64,000 nucleotides of DNA from Paramesorhizobium sp049065735 (GTDB taxonomy: Bacteria; Pseudomonadota; Alphaproteobacteria; Rhizobiales; Rhizobiaceae): NCBI RefSeq assembly GCF_049065735.1, contig NZ_JBAKHD010000002.1, positions 310,001 to 374,000 on the forward strand, read 5' to 3'. Under the pieces are notes generated by a model. The model was given only the letters and a program-made list of their open reading frames with translations. It did not search any database and had not been told where the DNA came from. Below, one piece after another: positions 18,386 through 27,267 of this stretch (within the stretch, counting starts at the first letter, position 1; each line of letters starts with the position of its first letter). A program made the translations under genes and the position numbers.

Positions 18386-19683
18386 CGGTTGACGATATTC
18401 TCCAGATATTCCTGCCGTCCGGAACGCGGTTTCGGCTCGATGCCTTCCGCCTCGACACGGGCGGCAATGTCATCCAGCGAGTGCTCGCCCGCAAGCATGG
18501 CCTTTGCCTCCGGGCTTTCCCAGCCGGCATAGCGCTCCGTCACGAATCCGGTGAGCACCCCATCTTCCAGCATCTTCGCCGCCGCCTTCAGCCCGCGCGC
18601 GCAAGTGTCCATGCCGCCGATATGGGCGATGAGCAGATCCTGCGGGTCGAGCGACTGGCGGCGCAGCTTGGAGTCGAAATTGGTGCCGCCCGTGGCGAAG
18701 CCGCCCGCCTTCAGGATTTCATAATAAGCAAGCGCCACTTCCGGCACATTGTTGGGGAACTGGTCGGTATCCCAGCCCGACTGGTAGTCGTTGCGGTTCA
18801 TGTCGATGGAGCCGAAGATGCCGAGCGCCGTGGCGGTCGCCAGTTCGTGCTCGAAGGAGTGACCGGCAAGGATGGCGTGGCCCTGCTCGATATTGAGCTT
18901 CACCTCGTTTTCAAGGCCGAAGCGCTTCAGGAAGCCATAGACGGTCGCCACGTCGTAATCATATTGGTGCTTGGTCGGCTCCTGCGGCTTCGGCTCGATC
19001 AGGATCGTGCCCTTGAAGCCGATCTTGTGCTTGTAATCGACGACGAGGCTCAAAAACCGGCCCATCTGGTCGAGCTCGTGCTTCATGTCGGTGTTAAGAA
19101 GCGTCTCATAGCCTTCGCGACCGCCCCAGAGCACATAATTCTCGCCGCCCAGCCGCTTGGTGACGTCGATGCAGGTCTTCACCGTCGCCGCGGCATAGGC
19201 GAAGACATCCGGGTCCGGATTGGTGGCCGCACCCGCCATATAGCGACGATTGGAGAAGAGATTGGCCGTGCCCCAGAGGAGTTTCGTGCCGGTCTTCTCC
19301 ATCTTGCCGGCGAAGTAATCGGCGATTTCGTGGAGGCGGCGGTTGCTTTCGGCAAGCGTCTCGCCCTCGGGGCGCACGTCGGCATCGTGGAAACAGAAGA
19401 AAGGCGCTCCCAGAAGCGAGAACATCTCGAAGGCCACATCGGCCTTCTGCTTCGCCGCATCCATCGTATCGGCGAACCATGGGCGCTGGAAGGTCTGCCC
19501 GCCGAACGGGTCGCCGCCCGGCCAGACGAAGGAATGCCAGTAGGCGACCGCAAAGCGCAGGTGATCCTCCAGCCGCTTGCCGAGCACGATCTCGTCGGGA
19601 TTATAGAAGCGGTAGGCGAGCGGGTTGGTGCTATCGGGTCCTTCATACTTGATCTTTGCGATATCGCCGAAAAATCCAGTCAT
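18376..19683 (-). CDS. xylA: Xylose isomerase
   Basis: A 435-residue class II xylose isomerase that converts D-xylose to D-xylulose in the cytoplasm using two divalent metals. Diagnostic stretches include FAVAYWHSFVWPGGDPFG, FCFHDADVRPEGETLAE with the catalytic His/Asp, YVLWGGREGYETLLNTD and NIEQGHAILAGHSFEHEL with metal ligands. Length is exactly that of the class II enzyme (about 436). It lies 31 bp downstream of the ROK regulator and is probably cotranscribed with it. No xylulokinase (xylB) is visible in the window, so the pathway must be completed elsewhere. Confidence 0.97.
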   Translation of the reverse strand: MTGFFGDIAKIKYEGPDSTNPLAYRFYNPDEIVLGKRLEDHLRFAVAYWHSFVWPGGDPFGGQTFQRPWFADTMDAAKQKADVAFEMFSLLGAPFFCFHDADVRPEGETLAESNRRLHEIADYFAGKMEKTGTKLLWGTANLFSNRRYMAGAATNPDPDVFAYAAATVKTCIDVTKRLGGENYVLWGGREGYETLLNTDMKHELDQMGRFLSLVVDYKHKIGFKGTILIEPKPQEPTKHQYDYDVATVYGFLKRFGLENEVKLNIEQGHAILAGHSFEHELATATALGIFGSIDMNRNDYQSGWDTDQFPNNVPEVALAYYEILKAGGFATGGTNFDSKLRRQSLDPQDLLIAHIGGMDTCARGLKAAAKMLEDGVLTGFVTERYAGWESPEAKAMLAGEHSLDDIAARVEAEGIEPKPRSGRQEYLENIVNRYV

Positions 19684-19714
19684 GTTACTCCTCCTGTCGT
19701 TGTTGGATTGTGTT

Positions 19715-21010
19715 TCACGCCGCGCTGGTTTCGGCGGTGCGCTGGGTCTCGCCGGCGGAAAAAACCTCCGCGTCGAGATGCAGAAGCGAGGTCATGGCGC
19801 AGCCGTGCAAGATCAACGGATGCTCGTGCGGATAGCAGCGGATCGCCGGCTGGTGCCTGCCGTCCCAGCCTCCGGCGCCGGAAAGCGCGTGGCGTATCTC
19901 CGGCTCCATCAGGTCGAAGACCCGGGCGCCCGGGCCGACCAGCGCAATGGGCACCGGATCGATCAGCGAAAACAGATTGTTGAGACCGAAGCCGATGGCG
20001 TGCCCCGCCATGTGGAATGCCTCGCGCTCCACGCCCGGCATTTCCCGCGCGCGCTCGGCAAGCCGGGTAAAGACGGCGGGGTCGATGCTCGCCGCCGGCG
20101 GGCCGGTATCGGGCATGCCGACCGCGTTGCGCCAGATGGCATAGTCGCCGGCATAGGCCTCGATGCAGCCTCGCCTGCCGCAGCGGCAGAGCGCGCCGCG
20201 CGCCATATAGGCCATATGGCCGAATTCCGCCGCCGAGGAATGGGAGCCGGAAAAAGGCTGCCCCTTCAGATAAAGCCCCATACCGATGCCGTAGGAAAGC
20301 AATATGGCGGCGAAATCCGCGCCATATTGTCCCGGCTCCTTCCAGCGCAGCGCTTCGGCCAGCATGGCGCAATCATTCGCCATCACGACGGGCACGCCGA
20401 AGGCGCGCGATAAAGCCGGGCCGAAGCCGATATCCCGTTCCTCGATGATCGGCGCCCAGAGCAAATTCTCACCGGCGGCGTCGGTGACCCCCTGCACCGC
20501 CATGGCGATATGCATGAGCCTGCCGCCCTCCCTCCCTGTGGAAAGCAGATGGCGACGCAGCATCGCGCCGATTTCCGATAAGAGGGCCTCGCCGCTTGCC
20601 GTGCGGGTGGGGACGGAGGCTGTTTCTTCCACGATGATCCCGCCGGCATAATCGACCAGCGCCACGGTGATGCGGTTGAGCGACAGATTGACGACGCCGA
20701 CCTTGGCGATATCGGGATTGGGCATGAGGGTCAGTTGCGGCCGCCCGCGTCCCTTCTGCTTTTGCCGCATTTGTTCGACGCCCGCCGAATCCACTTGGCC
20801 AGCGGATGCTCTGGCCTCCCCTTCCCGGCTCTCGGTGAGCACCCCTTCGGCGACCAGCCCCGCGGCGATGGCCGAGACGGTGGATGCGCTAAGGCCGGTC
20901 ATGGCTGTCAAATCGGTGCGGGAAAGCGCGCCCTTGCGCCTGATCGCGGCGAGAACCAGCCCGCGGTTTTGCCGGCGCACATCGTCCGGGCGCGTGATCG
21001 CTCCAGCCAA
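19715..21010 (-). CDS. xylR: ROK family transcriptional repressor, probable XylR
   Basis: About 431 residues: an N-terminal helix-turn-helix (GALSRTDLTAMTGLSASTVS) fused to a ROK sugar-binding domain with the zinc motif CRCGRRGCIE. Between xylA and the divergent xylF it is the obvious xylose-responsive repressor. Start choice: a TTG at 21010 has a strong Shine-Dalgarno (GGGAGGAG) 6 bp upstream and yields the usual ROK length. A longer frame open to an ATG at 21172 would place the 21101-21130 palindrome inside the gene and adds a non-conserved-looking leader. If the longer form is right the protein would be 485 residues. Confidence 0.85.
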   Translation of the reverse strand: MAGAITRPDDVRRQNRGLVLAAIRRKGALSRTDLTAMTGLSASTVSAIAAGLVAEGVLTESREGEARASAGQVDSAGVEQMRQKQKGRGRPQLTLMPNPDIAKVGVVNLSLNRITVALVDYAGGIIVEETASVPTRTASGEALLSEIGAMLRRHLLSTGREGGRLMHIAMAVQGVTDAAGENLLWAPIIEERDIGFGPALSRAFGVPVVMANDCAMLAEALRWKEPGQYGADFAAILLSYGIGMGLYLKGQPFSGSHSSAAEFGHMAYMARGALCRCGRRGCIEAYAGDYAIWRNAVGMPDTGPPAASIDPAVFTRLAERAREMPGVEREAFHMAGHAIGFGLNNLFSLIDPVPIALVGPGARVFDLMEPEIRHALSGAGGWDGRHQPAIRCYPHEHPLILHGCAMTSLLHLDAEVFSAGETQRTAETSAA

Positions 21011-21100
21011 CGCCCTCTCCTCCCTTATGCTTTTGAAAGCACAAACCGAACCGGCAGCCTGCGGCGGGCGCAGACTCTCAGCCAAGATCATGCCCCGTTC

Positions 21101-21130
21101 GTTGCGCTGCAATATTGATTGCAATGCAAC
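21101..21130. promoter_or_regulatory. 30-bp palindrome in the xylR-xylF divergent region, candidate operator
   Basis: The outer arms GTTGC / GCAAC and inner arms TGCAAT / ATTGCA are symmetric around a 4-base ATTG centre, with two unpaired dinucleotides. It lies about 90 bp upstream of the preferred TTG start of xylR, in the region that must control both transcripts. Confidence 0.5.
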
Positions 21131-21197
21131 AAATACATGGTCTTCCATGTCCTCCACTTTGGATGTTGACACGGAAAAGAATCTTAGTCACTATTTT

Positions 21198-21212
21198 TTT
21201 CGAGCCTCGAAA
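21198..21212. promoter_or_regulatory. 15-bp palindrome upstream of xylF, candidate XylR operator
   Basis: TTTCGAG-C-CTCGAAA is a perfect 15-bp dyad about 90 bp upstream of the xylF ATG, within an A/T-rich flank. ROK repressors typically bind such T-rich/A-rich dyads. Which of the two palindromes here is the XylR site cannot be decided from one genome. Confidence 0.5.
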
Positions 21213-21300
21213 TAAAGGCTCGGCCTGCCAATGGAGGGGCAGGGGCTGATCGCATATGGGATCAATTGGTGGTGCTTTGGGCGCACCCGGGAGGATTATT

Positions 21301-22341
21301 ATGAAGAAATACGCAGTAGCGCTTGCGAGCGCGGTTTTTGCCGTGTCTTTTGCGGGCCCCGTCCTTGCCAAGGACAAGATCATCGGCGTTTCGTGGTCGA
21401 ATTTCCAGGAAGAGCGCTGGAAGCGCGACGAGGCGGCGATCAAAGCCGCGCTTGAAGCCAATGGCGACAAATATATTTCCGCCGACGCGCAGTCCTCGGC
21501 GTCGAAGCAGCTCACCGATGTGGAGAGCCTCATCTCCCAGGGCGCGAATGCGCTGATTATCCTGGCGCAGGATTCGAGCGCGATCGAGCCGGCGGTGCAG
21601 AAGGCCGTGGACGAGGGCATTCCCGTCGTCGGTTATGATCGCCTGATCGAAAACCCGAACGCCTTCTACATCACCTTCGACAACAAGGAAGTGGGCCGGA
21701 TGCAGGCTCAGGCCGTGTTCAAGGTGAAGCCGGAAGGCAATTATGCCTTCATCAAGGGCAACGCCGCCGACCCCAATGCGGACATCCTGTTCGCCGGGCA
21801 GATGGAAGTGCTGAAGCCCGCCATCGATTCCGGCAAGATCAAGAATGTCGGCGAGGCCTATACCGATGGCTGGCTGCCGGCCAATGCCCAGAAGAACATG
21901 GAGCAGATACTGACCGCCAACGACAACAAGATCGATGCGGTCGTCGCTTCCAATGACGGCACGGCCGGCGGCGCCATCGCGGCCCTGTCGGCGCAGGGCC
22001 TGGCGGGTTCGGTTCCGGTGTCGGGTCAGGACGCCGACCTCGCCGCGCTCAACCGCATCGCGCTCGGCACGCAGACCGTCACGGTGTGGAAGGACAGCCG
22101 CGTGCTCGGCAAGGAAGCCGCCGACGTCGCCTCGCAGCTCGCCGACGGCAAGAAGCTGGATCAGGTCAAGGGCGTGGTGAAGTTCAACGGCGGCGCCAAG
22201 GGCGTCGAGATGAACTCGATCCTCTTGAAGCCCGTGGCGATCACCAAGGACAATCTGAGCACCATCATCGACGCCGGCTGGGCGACGAAGGATCAGGTCT
22301 GCCAGGGTGTGAAAGCGGGCAGCGTCGAGGCTTGCAAGTGA
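21301..22341 (+). CDS. xylF: D-xylose ABC transporter substrate-binding protein
   Basis: A 346-residue periplasmic sugar-binding protein of the ribose/xylose (type I) family. The signal peptide MKKYAVALASAVFAVSFAGP ends near VLA. Characteristic regions are KIIGVSWSNFQEERWKRDE, ANALIILAQDSSAIEPAVQ, GIPVVGYDRLI and VVASNDGTAGGAI, which match XylF closely. An RBS (GGGAGGATT) precedes the ATG at 21301; an upstream in-frame ATG at 21256 is rejected because the signal peptide begins at 21301. A hairpin terminator and a repeat separate it from xylH, which should make the binding protein the most abundant product of the operon. Confidence 0.95.
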   Translation: MKKYAVALASAVFAVSFAGPVLAKDKIIGVSWSNFQEERWKRDEAAIKAALEANGDKYISADAQSSASKQLTDVESLISQGANALIILAQDSSAIEPAVQKAVDEGIPVVGYDRLIENPNAFYITFDNKEVGRMQAQAVFKVKPEGNYAFIKGNAADPNADILFAGQMEVLKPAIDSGKIKNVGEAYTDGWLPANAQKNMEQILTANDNKIDAVVASNDGTAGGAIAALSAQGLAGSVPVSGQDADLAALNRIALGTQTVTVWKDSRVLGKEAADVASQLADGKKLDQVKGVVKFNGGAKGVEMNSILLKPVAITKDNLSTIIDAGWATKDQVCQGVKAGSVEACK

Positions 22342-22355
22342 GCATGGGAATGTGG

Positions 22356-22385
22356 ACGCCGCGGTGAAAGCCGCGGCGTTTTTCA
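22356..22385 (+). terminator. Hairpin terminator/attenuator between xylF and xylH
   Basis: ACGCCGCGG (22356-22364) pairs with CCGCGGCGT, followed by a T run. It sits 15 bp after the xylF stop but within the xyl operon, so it likely acts as a partial terminator that lowers xylHG expression relative to xylF. Confidence 0.75.
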
Positions 22386-22445
22386 AGGAGCCTTCGAAAT
22401 TGGATGGAGGCGCTCGGTACTTCCCTCTGCCCGTTCGCGCCCTCC

Positions 22446-22591
22446 CCTCCCCCTTGCGGGGAGGGTGGCCCGTCAGGGTCGGGTGGGGGTGGTGACGTTT
22501 GCGCAACGTTCGTCAGCAAAAGCGCAAACGTCACCACCCCCATCCGCCCGCTAACGCGGGCACCTTCCCCGCAAGGGGGAAGGATGGTGCG
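22446..22591. repeat. Palindromic repeat family B, copy 2
   Basis: It starts with the same CCTCCCCCTTGCGGGGAGGG as copy 1 (10691-10889) and continues GGTGGGGGTGGTGACG, mirrored by CGTCACCACCCCCATCCGCC. It ends TTCCCCGCAAGGGGGAAGGA. Uninterrupted, it is about 146 bp and lies between xylF and xylH. Confidence 0.8.
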
Positions 22592-22668
22592 AACCTTCTG
22601 GCGGAGGGGGTAAGAGCCAGCGTCTCATCCAGATAGGCAAGGCGCAAATACCGTCCGGGAGGAGCGGC

Positions 22669-23988
22669 ATGAGCAATAGTGGGACCAGCGGGAGCGTCAC
22701 CACCGATACGGCCCGATCGGCTGAGCTTGGAACCGTTGCCCGGTTCTTCAAGGCAACGGAGCTCGATCCGCGGCTTCTCGGCATGATCATCGCCATGGGG
22801 ATCATCTGGGTGATCTTCGACATTCTCACCGGCGGGCTTTTCCTTTCGCCGCGCAATTTATGGAACCTGTCGGTGCAAAGCTCGTCCATCGCCGTCATGG
22901 CGACGGGCATGGTGCTGGTCATCGTCACGCGCAATATCGATCTTTCCGTCGGCTCTATTCTCGGCTTCGTCGGTATGATCATGGGCGTGACGCAGGCCGA
23001 ATGGCTGCCGCAGGCGATGGGCTTCGAAAATCCCGCCACATGGATCATCGTGCTGGCGCTCGGCCTCGTCGTGGGCGCGCTCGTCGGGGCGCTGCAGGGC
23101 TTCATCATCGCCTATCTGGGCGTCCCGTCCTTCATCGTCACGCTCGGCGGCCTTCTCGTCTGGCGCGGCGCGGCCTGGTGGGTGACCTCGGGGCGCACCG
23201 TCGCGCCGATGGACTCCACCTTCCGCCTGATGGGCGGCGGGCCCGCAGGCTCGATCGGCGCGACATGGAGCTGGGTGGTGGGCGTCATCGCCTGCCTGGG
23301 GCTTATCGGCCTCATCCTCAACGGGCGGCGGCAGCGCAAGCGCTTCGATTTTCCACGCCGTCCGGTCTGGGCGGAAGTGTTGATGGCCATTGTCGGCAGC
23401 GCGCTTGTGCTCGGCGCCGTGGCCATCGCCAATGATTATCCCTGGCCGGGGCCGGTTGCCGCCCGCTATGCGGAAGCGCACAATATTCCTGTTCCCGAGG
23501 GCGGGCTGTTCATCGCGCATGGCATCGCCATTCCTGTCCTCATCGCCATCGGCGTCGGCATTATTATGACGTTTCTGGCGAACCGCACCCGTTTCGGCCG
23601 CTATGTCTTTGCCATCGGCGGCGATCCGGAAGCGGCGGATCTGGCAGGCATCAACACCAAATGGGTGATCATGAAGGTGTTCATGCTTATGGGCGCGCTT
23701 TGCGCCATATCAGCCGCCATCTCCACCGCCCGTCTCAACGCCGCCACCAATGCGCAGGGAACGCTGGATGAGCTTCTCACCATCGCCGCGGCCGTCATCG
23801 GCGGCACATCGCTTGCAGGCGGCGTCGGCACCGTCGCGGGGGCGATGCTGGGCGCGGTGATGATGCAATCGCTGTCGTCGGGCATGGTGCTTCTCGGCCT
23901 CGATTCTCCCCTGCAGAATATCGTGGTCGGCATCGTGCTCGTCATCGCCGTATGGCTCGATACGATCTATCGCCGGCGGCTGTCGTGA
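22669..23988 (+). CDS. xylH: D-xylose ABC transporter permease
   Basis: A 439-residue inner-membrane permease of the ribose/xylose family with about ten or more hydrophobic segments. Recognisable stretches are MATGMVLVIVTRNIDLSVGS, VPSFIVTLGGLLVWRGAAWW and AVIGGTSLAGGVGTVAGAML. The family's long form (compared with about 330 for RbsC) includes an extra cytoplasmic loop around 205-240 (LNGRRQRKRFDF), as in XylH. It is preceded by GGGAGGAGCGGC. It forms the channel for XylF and couples to the XylG ATPase 17 bp downstream. Confidence 0.94.
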   Translation: MSNSGTSGSVTTDTARSAELGTVARFFKATELDPRLLGMIIAMGIIWVIFDILTGGLFLSPRNLWNLSVQSSSIAVMATGMVLVIVTRNIDLSVGSILGFVGMIMGVTQAEWLPQAMGFENPATWIIVLALGLVVGALVGALQGFIIAYLGVPSFIVTLGGLLVWRGAAWWVTSGRTVAPMDSTFRLMGGGPAGSIGATWSWVVGVIACLGLIGLILNGRRQRKRFDFPRRPVWAEVLMAIVGSALVLGAVAIANDYPWPGPVAARYAEAHNIPVPEGGLFIAHGIAIPVLIAIGVGIIMTFLANRTRFGRYVFAIGGDPEAADLAGINTKWVIMKVFMLMGALCAISAAISTARLNAATNAQGTLDELLTIAAAVIGGTSLAGGVGTVAGAMLGAVMMQSLSSGMVLLGLDSPLQNIVVGIVLVIAVWLDTIYRRRLS

Positions 23989-24005
23989 ACGCGAGGAGCA
24001 AGATC

Positions 24006-24782
24006 ATGGCCAACAAGCCTCTCGTGGAGATGGAAAACATCTCGATTGCCTTCGGCGGCATCCGCGCCGTCGATGATGCTTCCGCCGATCTTTATCCGGG
24101 CGAGGTGGTGGCACTTCTCGGCCATAACGGCGCGGGCAAGTCGACGCTGATCAAGATCCTCTCCGGCGCCTATAAGCGCGACAGCGGCACGATCCGCATC
24201 AATGGCGAGGAAGCCACGATCAACAATCCGCGCGACGCCAAGGGTTACGGCATCGAGACGATCTACCAGACGCTGGCGCTCGCCGACAATGTCGACACCG
24301 CCGCCAATCTTTATCTCGGCCGCGAGCTGATGACGGCATGGGGCACGCTGGACGATGTGGCGATGGAAGCGGCAGCGCGCGAGGTGATGGGCCGTCTCAA
24401 CCCCCGCTTCCAGCGCTTCAAGGACCCGGTGAAGGCGCTCTCCGGCGGCCAGCGCCAGTCGGTGGCGATCGCCCGCGCCATCCTGTTCAATGCCCGCATC
24501 CTGATCATGGACGAGCCGACCGCAGCGCTGGGCCCGCAGGAGACGGCGCAGGTGGGCGAGCTGATCCAGCAGCTGAAAAACGAAGGCATCGGCATCTTCC
24601 TCATCAGCCACGATATCCATGACGTCTTCCACCTTGCCGACCGCGTGGTGGTGATGAAAAATGGCCGTGTCGTCGGGACTGCACGGGTGGGTGATGTCAC
24701 GGAGGACGAGGTGCTCGGGATGATCATTCTCGGCAAGTGTCCGCCGGGGGCGGTGCCTGGGCCGGGGGCGATAGGTGGGTGA
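24006..24782 (+). CDS. xylG: Xylose ABC transporter ATP-binding protein, single-domain form
   Basis: A 258-residue ATPase with one nucleotide-binding domain: Walker A GHNGAGKS (about 40-47), signature LSGGQRQSVAIARAI and Walker B ILIMDEPTAALGP, then the switch His in LISHDIHDV. E. coli XylG is a tandem two-domain protein of about 510 residues; the single-domain form here is the type found in many alphaproteobacterial xylose systems. I chose ATG 24006 (GAGGAGCAAGATC upstream). The C-terminus, GAVPGPGAIGG, is unusual, and its stop codon TGA coincides with the first bases of repeat family A, so the tail may have been altered by the insertion. Confidence 0.88.
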   Translation: MANKPLVEMENISIAFGGIRAVDDASADLYPGEVVALLGHNGAGKSTLIKILSGAYKRDSGTIRINGEEATINNPRDAKGYGIETIYQTLALADNVDTAANLYLGRELMTAWGTLDDVAMEAAAREVMGRLNPRFQRFKDPVKALSGGQRQSVAIARAILFNARILIMDEPTAALGPQETAQVGELIQQLKNEGIGIFLISHDIHDVFHLADRVVVMKNGRVVGTARVGDVTEDEVLGMIILGKCPPGAVPGPGAIGG

Positions 24783-24989
24783 CGGATAGTTTGGAAGCGT
24801 TGTGCGGCAGCACCCCCCTCTGCCCTGCCGGGCATCTCCCCCTCAAGGGGGGAGATCACGCTCTCATCGACGTGCGGCACCAATCGCAAACGTCGAGGGA
24901 TGAGTGCCGGGGCTAGTGTCGGCTAATCTCCCCCCTTGAGGGGGAGATGCCCGGCAGGGCAGAGGGGGGTGTGCACCAGCGTTGCCGTC
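24780..24989. repeat. Palindromic mobile-element-like repeat family A, copy 2
   Basis: The 46-bp inverted arms (24811-24856 and 24926-24971) are perfect, flanking a 69-bp spacer that aligns to the reverse complement of the copy 1 spacer. The left end TGACGGATA includes the xylG stop codon, and the right end has GCCGTC at 24984-24989. Copies 1 and 2 therefore sit in opposite orientation relative to plus-strand transcription, each immediately after a coding sequence. Confidence 0.85.
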
Positions 24990-25021
24990 TGGAAGCAAAG
25001 CATTGTGAGGAGAGGACGACC

Positions 25022-26077
25022 ATGAAGACCATCAAGGGACCGGCGATATTTCTGGCGCAGTTTGCGGGGGATGCGGCGCCGTTCAACTCATTCGATTCCA
25101 TCTGCGAATGGGCGGCGTCGCTGGGTTACAAGGGTGTTCAGATCCCAACATGGGATGCGCGGCTGTTCGACCTCACCAAAGCTTCCGACTCCAAGGATTA
25201 TTGCGACGAGATCAAGGGTGTGGCGGCAAGCCATGGGCTCGAGATCACCGAGCTTTCGACGCATTTGCAGGGCCAGCTGGTAGCGGTTCATCCAGCCTAT
25301 GACGTCGCCTTCGACGGCTTTGCCGCACCGGAAGTCCGGGGCAATCCGCAGGCGCGCACCGAATGGGCCATCGATCAGGTCAAGCGCGCCATTCGCGCAT
25401 CGAACCGTCTCGGCCTCAATGCCCACGCCACCTTCTCCGGCGCGCTGGCATGGCCCTATGTTTATCCCTGGCCGCAGCGCCCGGCGGGTCTTGTCGAGAC
25501 TGCCTTCGATGAGCTTGCGCGGCGCTGGCATCCGATCCTCGATTACGCGGAGGAGAATGGCGTCGATATCTGTTACGAGATCCACCCCGGCGAGGACCTT
25601 CACGACGGCATTTCCTACGAGATGTTCCTCGACCGCGTGAACAACCATGCGCGGGCGAACCTGCTCTACGATCCCTCGCATTTCGTGCTGCAGCAGCTCG
25701 ATTATCTTGACTATATCGACATCTATCATGATCGCATCAAAGCCTTCCATGTGAAGGACGCCGAGTTCAACCCGACCGGCCGGCAGGGCGTCTATGGCGG
25801 TTACCAGAGCTGGGTGAACCGGGCCGGGCGCTTCCGCTCGCTGGGCGACGGGCAGGTGGATTTCGGCGCGATTTTCTCCAAGCTCACCGCCTATGATTAT
25901 GCCAGCTGGGCGGTGCTGGAATGGGAATGCGCGCTGAAACATCCGGAAGACGGCGCGCGCGAGGGGGCAGAGTTCATCAAGAAGCACATCATCCGCGTCA
26001 CCGAACATGCGTTCGATGATTTCGCCGGGGCCGGTACCGACGATGCCGCCAACCGCAAGATGCTCGGCCTGAAGTAA
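25022..26077 (+). CDS. Sugar phosphate isomerase/epimerase family TIM-barrel protein
   Basis: A 351-residue xylose-isomerase-like TIM barrel (AP endonuclease 2 superfamily). Metal-binding residues sit in NGVDICYEIHPGEDLHDG (Glu, His), NLLYDPSHFVLQQLDYL (Asp, His), KAFHVKDAEF and AVLEWECAL. It is the first gene of a five-gene operon with an oxidoreductase and a complete sugar ABC importer, so it likely isomerises or epimerises an imported sugar or its 3-keto derivative, as reported for E. coli YcjR. ATG 25022 follows GTGAGGAGAGG. The precise reaction is not assignable from sequence. Confidence 0.87.
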   Translation: MKTIKGPAIFLAQFAGDAAPFNSFDSICEWAASLGYKGVQIPTWDARLFDLTKASDSKDYCDEIKGVAASHGLEITELSTHLQGQLVAVHPAYDVAFDGFAAPEVRGNPQARTEWAIDQVKRAIRASNRLGLNAHATFSGALAWPYVYPWPQRPAGLVETAFDELARRWHPILDYAEENGVDICYEIHPGEDLHDGISYEMFLDRVNNHARANLLYDPSHFVLQQLDYLDYIDIYHDRIKAFHVKDAEFNPTGRQGVYGGYQSWVNRAGRFRSLGDGQVDFGAIFSKLTAYDYASWAVLEWECALKHPEDGAREGAEFIKKHIIRVTEHAFDDFAGAGTDDAANRKMLGLK

Positions 26078-26091
26078 GACTGGAGTGGGTT

Positions 26092-27267
26092 ATGACGATT
26101 GAAGCAAGCAAGCAGGAACGGAACGCGGGGCGCATCCGGCTCGGCATGGTCGGCGGAGGTCAGGGCGCGTTTATCGGCGCGGTGCATCGCATCGCCGCGC
26201 GCATCGATGACCAGTATGAGCTGGTGGCCGGCGCGCTTTCCTCCGATCCGCAGCGCGCCAAGGCGTCCGCGCTGGAACTCGGCATCGCGCCCGATCGCGC
26301 CTATGGCTCTTTCGAGGAAATGGCGAAGGCCGAAGCAGGCCGGCCCGACGGCATCGAAGCGGTCGCGATCGTCACGCCCAACCATATGCATGCGCCTGCG
26401 GCCAAGGCGTTTCTGGAAGCGGGCATCCATGTCATCTGCGACAAGCCGCTGACGCTCAATGTGGATGAAGCCCGCGAACTGGTCGATCTTGTCGACAAAT
26501 CGGGCAAGGTCTTCGCCGTCACCCATAATTACACCGGCTATCCGATGATCCGGCAGGCCCGTGCGATGGTGGAAAAGGGCGAGCTTGGCGAAATCCGGCT
26601 GGTGCAGGCGGAATATCCGCAGGACTGGCTCACCGAGCGGGCGGAAGTTTCCGGCAGCAAGCAGGCCGAGTGGCGCACCGATCCCAAGCGCTCCGGCGCG
26701 GGCGGCTGCATCGGCGATATCGGCACTCATGCCTATAATCTCGCCTGCTTCGTTACCGGGCTGGAACTGGATGAGTTGCTGGCGCAGCTCACCACTTTCG
26801 TGGAAGGCAGGCAGCTTGATGACGATGTGCAGATTCTCTTGCGCTGGAAGGGCGGCGCCAAGGGCATGCTCTGGGCAAGCCAGGTGGCGGTGGGCAATGA
26901 GAACGGGCTGAAGCTGCGGGTCTATGGCACCAAGGGCGGCCTTGAATGGACGCAGGCCGACCCCAACTATCTCTGGTTCACCCGCTTCGGCGAGCCGAAA
27001 CAGCTGCTGACGCGCGGCGGCGCGGGCGCTTGGCCCGAGGCGGCGCGGGTGACGCGCGTTCCCGCCGGGCATCCGGAAGGCTATCTCGAAGGCTTCGCCA
27101 ATATCTATGCCGAAGCCGCCCGCGCCATTCAGGCGGCGCGTAGCGGCGAAAAGCCGGATGAGGCGGTAACCTTCCCGACGGTCCGCGACGGGCTCAAGGG
27201 CATGGAGTTCATCGAAGCGGCGGTCGCCTCCTCCAGTGCCGGCAATGTATGGACCAAGGTCGGATGA
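26092..27267 (+). CDS. Gfo/Idh/MocA family oxidoreductase of a sugar operon
   Basis: A 391-residue NAD(P)-dependent dehydrogenase. The Rossmann loop is LGMVGGGQGAFIGAVHR, and the conserved Lys motif is HVICDKPLTLNVDEAREL. GGCIGDIGTHAYNLACF carries the catalytic D-x-G-x-H. It follows the TIM-barrel isomerase by 15 bp and overlaps the ABC ATPase gene by four bases. With the isomerase it fits a pathway in which an imported sugar or glycoside is oxidised (often at C3) and then epimerised or cleaved. Substrate unknown. It is distinct from the Gfo/Idh gene at 12.9 kb. Confidence 0.9.
   Translation: MTIEASKQERNAGRIRLGMVGGGQGAFIGAVHRIAARIDDQYELVAGALSSDPQRAKASALELGIAPDRAYGSFEEMAKAEAGRPDGIEAVAIVTPNHMHAPAAKAFLEAGIHVICDKPLTLNVDEARELVDLVDKSGKVFAVTHNYTGYPMIRQARAMVEKGELGEIRLVQAEYPQDWLTERAEVSGSKQAEWRTDPKRSGAGGCIGDIGTHAYNLACFVTGLELDELLAQLTTFVEGRQLDDDVQILLRWKGGAKGMLWASQVAVGNENGLKLRVYGTKGGLEWTQADPNYLWFTRFGEPKQLLTRGGAGAWPEAARVTRVPAGHPEGYLEGFANIYAEAARAIQAARSGEKPDEAVTFPTVRDGLKGMEFIEAAVASSSAGNVWTKVG

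Noticed and set aside
18358..19983. A 541-codon open frame on the plus strand opposite xylA
   Set aside because: It is antisense to the unmistakable xylose isomerase and its translation is Arg/His-rich without any domain; an artefact of GC-rich codon usage.
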